Below, in pieces: positions 7,337 through 8,352 of a DNA stretch of 8,352 bases. The position numbers were made by a program, and so were the translations under genes. The stretch's first letter is position 1; the number at the start of each line of letters is the position of its first letter. This stretch comes from WHTB01 sp050699035. GTDB lineage: Bacteria > Actinomycetota > Actinomycetes > Propionibacteriales > Nocardioidaceae. The DNA lies in the NCBI GenBank assembly GCA_050699035.1, contig JBOHDE010000176.1, positions 1 through 8,352 of the forward strand. Reading direction: 5' to 3'. A model generated the notes under the pieces. That model ran no database searches. It worked only from the letters and a program-made list of their open reading frames with translations, and was not told the DNA's origin.

Positions 7337-7390
7337 CAAGGGTGCTTCAGAGTTTCCCTGCCCGGGAATGTCTAGGAATGGCCGTTCAGT

Positions 7391-8005
7391 TCAGCCCTGG
7401 GCGATTTGGAGGTCGCGGCGATCACCCAGGTCATCCGGGTTCCGCAGGATGTCCAGCAACTGCGGGTCAGCGGGCACCACCAGTCCCCGTGCCCCGCGCC
7501 CGGCGGCATCCGCGCAGGCGGCCCGCCAGGACTCCCTCCCTTGTGGTGCCGGCCCTGATTCCCAGCGCTCCACCTCGTCTTCTTCGCCCGGGCCCTCGAA
7601 GATGCCCGGTTCGCCGGGAAGGCGACGGAAGATCCCCACACGAGGCGCGACAACGGCGAGCTCCTCGCACCGACTGGAGTCGGCGACGAGAGCGAGGCGG
7701 CCGTGGCTCAGGCGTCCGATCGTGTCGAGGGTGCGGGCAAGTCCTGCCGACGGGGCCCTGGAGTCCGGCAGCGCCAGCACCAGCCGCAGCCGGAAGGTGA
7801 CGACCGCAAGCGCCGCCGTCAGGGCCAGGACATCCCACTCTGGCTCCGGTCCGGAGTCGACCCAAAGGGCGTCGGCACCGGCAGCGTCGAAGGCCGCCAT
7901 ATCCGCGAGCCATTCGCCGATCTCGTCCGGCTCCTGATCGAGGAGAACGCCGACCTTGACCGCTCGCGATTCCTCCGCACCCTCGTGCGAGGTGCTGTCC
8001 GTCAC
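7391..8005 (-). CDS. Short luciferase-like (LLM) domain protein
   Basis: A 204-residue soluble protein. Its first half resembles the N-terminal part of luciferase-like flavin monooxygenases: a beta strand VKVGVLLD (16-23), a helix ending AGADALWVD (42-50), then WDVLALTAALAVVTFRLRLV and LARTLDTIGRLSHGRLALVAD (89-109), which matches the usual SGGRL-type strand. Full-length LLM enzymes are about 300-350 residues, so much of the barrel is missing here. The second half (about 110-204) is acidic and glycine-rich and ends in a helix and strand, ARGLVVPADPQLLDILRNPDD. Flavin binding is therefore doubtful. The GTG at 8005 is the first sensible start, but no strong ribosome site precedes it. It is co-directional with, and 200 bp upstream of, the formate dehydrogenase gene, with its own promoter in between. 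Function is unknown; family assignment is moderately sure. Confidence 0.7.
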   Translation of the reverse strand: MTDSTSHEGAEESRAVKVGVLLDQEPDEIGEWLADMAAFDAAGADALWVDSGPEPEWDVLALTAALAVVTFRLRLVLALPDSRAPSAGLARTLDTIGRLSHGRLALVADSSRCEELAVVAPRVGIFRRLPGEPGIFEGPGEEDEVERWESGPAPQGRESWRAACADAAGRGARGLVVPADPQLLDILRNPDDLGDRRDLQIAQG

Positions 8006-8009
8006 GCGG

Positions 8010-8105
8010 TCAGCCTACGCCGTCAGGCGTCCTGGCTGGCTCGCCGACGCGATGCTCGGTCATCTCGGTGCGTACGAACCCCGGGCAGGTGGTGGTCACC
8101 CGCAC
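8010..8105 (-). pseudogene. Remnant of a short-chain dehydrogenase (SDR) C-terminal region
   Basis: Between the LLM and MarR-like genes, a minus-strand frame reads VRVTTTCPGFVRTEMTEHRV and then ends at TGA (8012-8010) after about 11 more residues. The string VRVTT-x-CPGFVRTEMT is the well-known segment that follows the YxxxK active site in classical SDR enzymes, where PG and the T-E-M stretch contact the cofactor. The nucleotide-binding TGxxxGxG and YxxxK parts are absent: the frame upstream carries no SDR-like residues and soon enters the MarR-like gene. I read it as a decayed fragment left after a deletion. A chance match is possible because the segment is short. Confidence 0.5.
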
Positions 8106-8149
8106 GCAAGCGAATCGGGCCGGCGTACGGAAAGGCCGCGCGGGCCTGA

Positions 8150-8352
8150 TCAGGTGGTCAGGCGAGGCGTGGGTGCGGCCGGCGCCGACGTCGGTGGGTC
8201 GAGACCGTCGAGCACGCGGCGCAACACAGCGACGGTCGTGACGAGGTCTTGTTCGGGGACATCGCCGAACATCTCGCGGGCCGATGCCTCACGGCCAGCG
8301 AACATACCGGCGGCGAGCTTGGTCCCCGCCGTGGTCAGGACCACCAGCGTGG
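8150..8352 (-). CDS. Probable MarR-family transcriptional regulator (partial, N-terminus beyond right edge)
   Basis: Only the last 67 or so codons are present; the frame is open to the window edge. It begins TLVVLTTAGTKLAAGMFAGR, which matches the strand of the MarR winged-helix wing followed by the LTxAG turn and the start of the long C-terminal helix. It continues with MFGDVPEQDLVTTVAVLRRV, the usual F-x-D-x-P-E-x-D-L step into the dimerisation helix, and ends in a Pro/Ala/Thr-rich tail. MarR proteins are dimeric DNA-binding repressors, often ligand- or redox-sensitive. The DNA-recognition helix is outside the window. It could control the neighbouring genes, including sites in the 7239-7336 region, but that is only a guess from proximity. 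Confidence 0.7.
   Translation of the reverse strand, partial: TLVVLTTAGTKLAAGMFAGREASAREMFGDVPEQDLVTTVAVLRRVLDGLDPPTSAPAAPTPRLTT

Noticed and set aside
6593..7337. Formate dehydrogenase broken by a nonsense mutation into two genes
   Set aside because: The reading frame is continuous, the stop is TGA exactly at the Sec position of the family, a SECIS-like hairpin follows, and the downstream part shows no decay.
7191..7337. Longer N-terminus of the alpha subunit starting at 7337
   Set aside because: It would bury the Tat motif about 55 residues inside and cross the predicted promoter, while the GTG at 7190 has a strong ribosome-binding site and puts the twin arginines at residues 6-7.
7354..7368. 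Hairpin TTCCC-TGCCC-GGGAA after the LLM stop as a terminator
   Set aside because: The stem is only 5 bp and no T-run follows on the minus strand, so a rho-independent terminator is not supported.
7365..7380. GGAATG direct repeat, 10 bp apart
   Set aside because: Only two six-base copies near the LLM stop; likely chance and not enough to call a binding site.
8006..8149. tRNA-Sec (selC) or other RNA gene in the largest upstream gap
   Set aside because: No cloverleaf, T-loop GTTC pattern or long acceptor stem could be found; the stretch is better explained by the SDR remnant.

Overview
The window comes from a GC-rich bacterium, most likely an actinomycete: third codon positions are almost all G or C, GTG starts are common, and protein sequence features fit that phylum. 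Every gene I can support is on the minus strand, so transcription runs from high to low coordinates. The large plus-strand open frames are GC-driven shadows of these genes.

The core (about 7282 down to 1) is one tightly packed operon for an exported, membrane-bound, selenocysteine-containing formate dehydrogenase. In order of transcription: a predicted promoter and leader (7191-7336); the catalytic molybdenum/tungsten selenoprotein (7190-4167) with a Tat signal, in which an in-frame TGA at 6606-6608 is read as selenocysteine 195 and is followed by a SECIS-like hairpin; FdhE, a zinc-ribbon maturation factor (4167-3292); the four-cluster ferredoxin-like beta subunit with one C-terminal membrane helix (3290-2424); an NrfD-type quinone-interacting membrane subunit (2424-1435); an Mrp/ApbC iron-sulfur carrier ATPase (1417-278); and the start of a cupin protein that runs off the left edge. 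The junctions are TGATG overlaps or gaps of 1, 17 and about 47 nt, which indicates co-transcription and translational coupling.

Working model: formate is oxidised on the outer face of the membrane at the Sec/Mo centre. Electrons pass along the five [4Fe-4S] clusters of the alpha and beta subunits to NrfD and the quinone pool. FdhE and Mrp would serve maturation. The selenocysteine machinery (selA, selB, selC, selD) and FdhD are not in this window and must be encoded elsewhere if the enzyme is made.

Upstream (8352-7391) are the C-terminus of a probable MarR-family regulator cut by the right edge, a short remnant resembling the C-terminal part of a short-chain dehydrogenase, and a compact luciferase-like (LLM) protein of 204 residues. 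The 200-bp gap between the LLM gene and the operon holds a good sigma-70-like promoter and two separate inverted repeats placed like operators. I see no rRNA, tRNA, CRISPR array, insertion sequence or phage gene. No gene-free stretch exceeds 200 bases.
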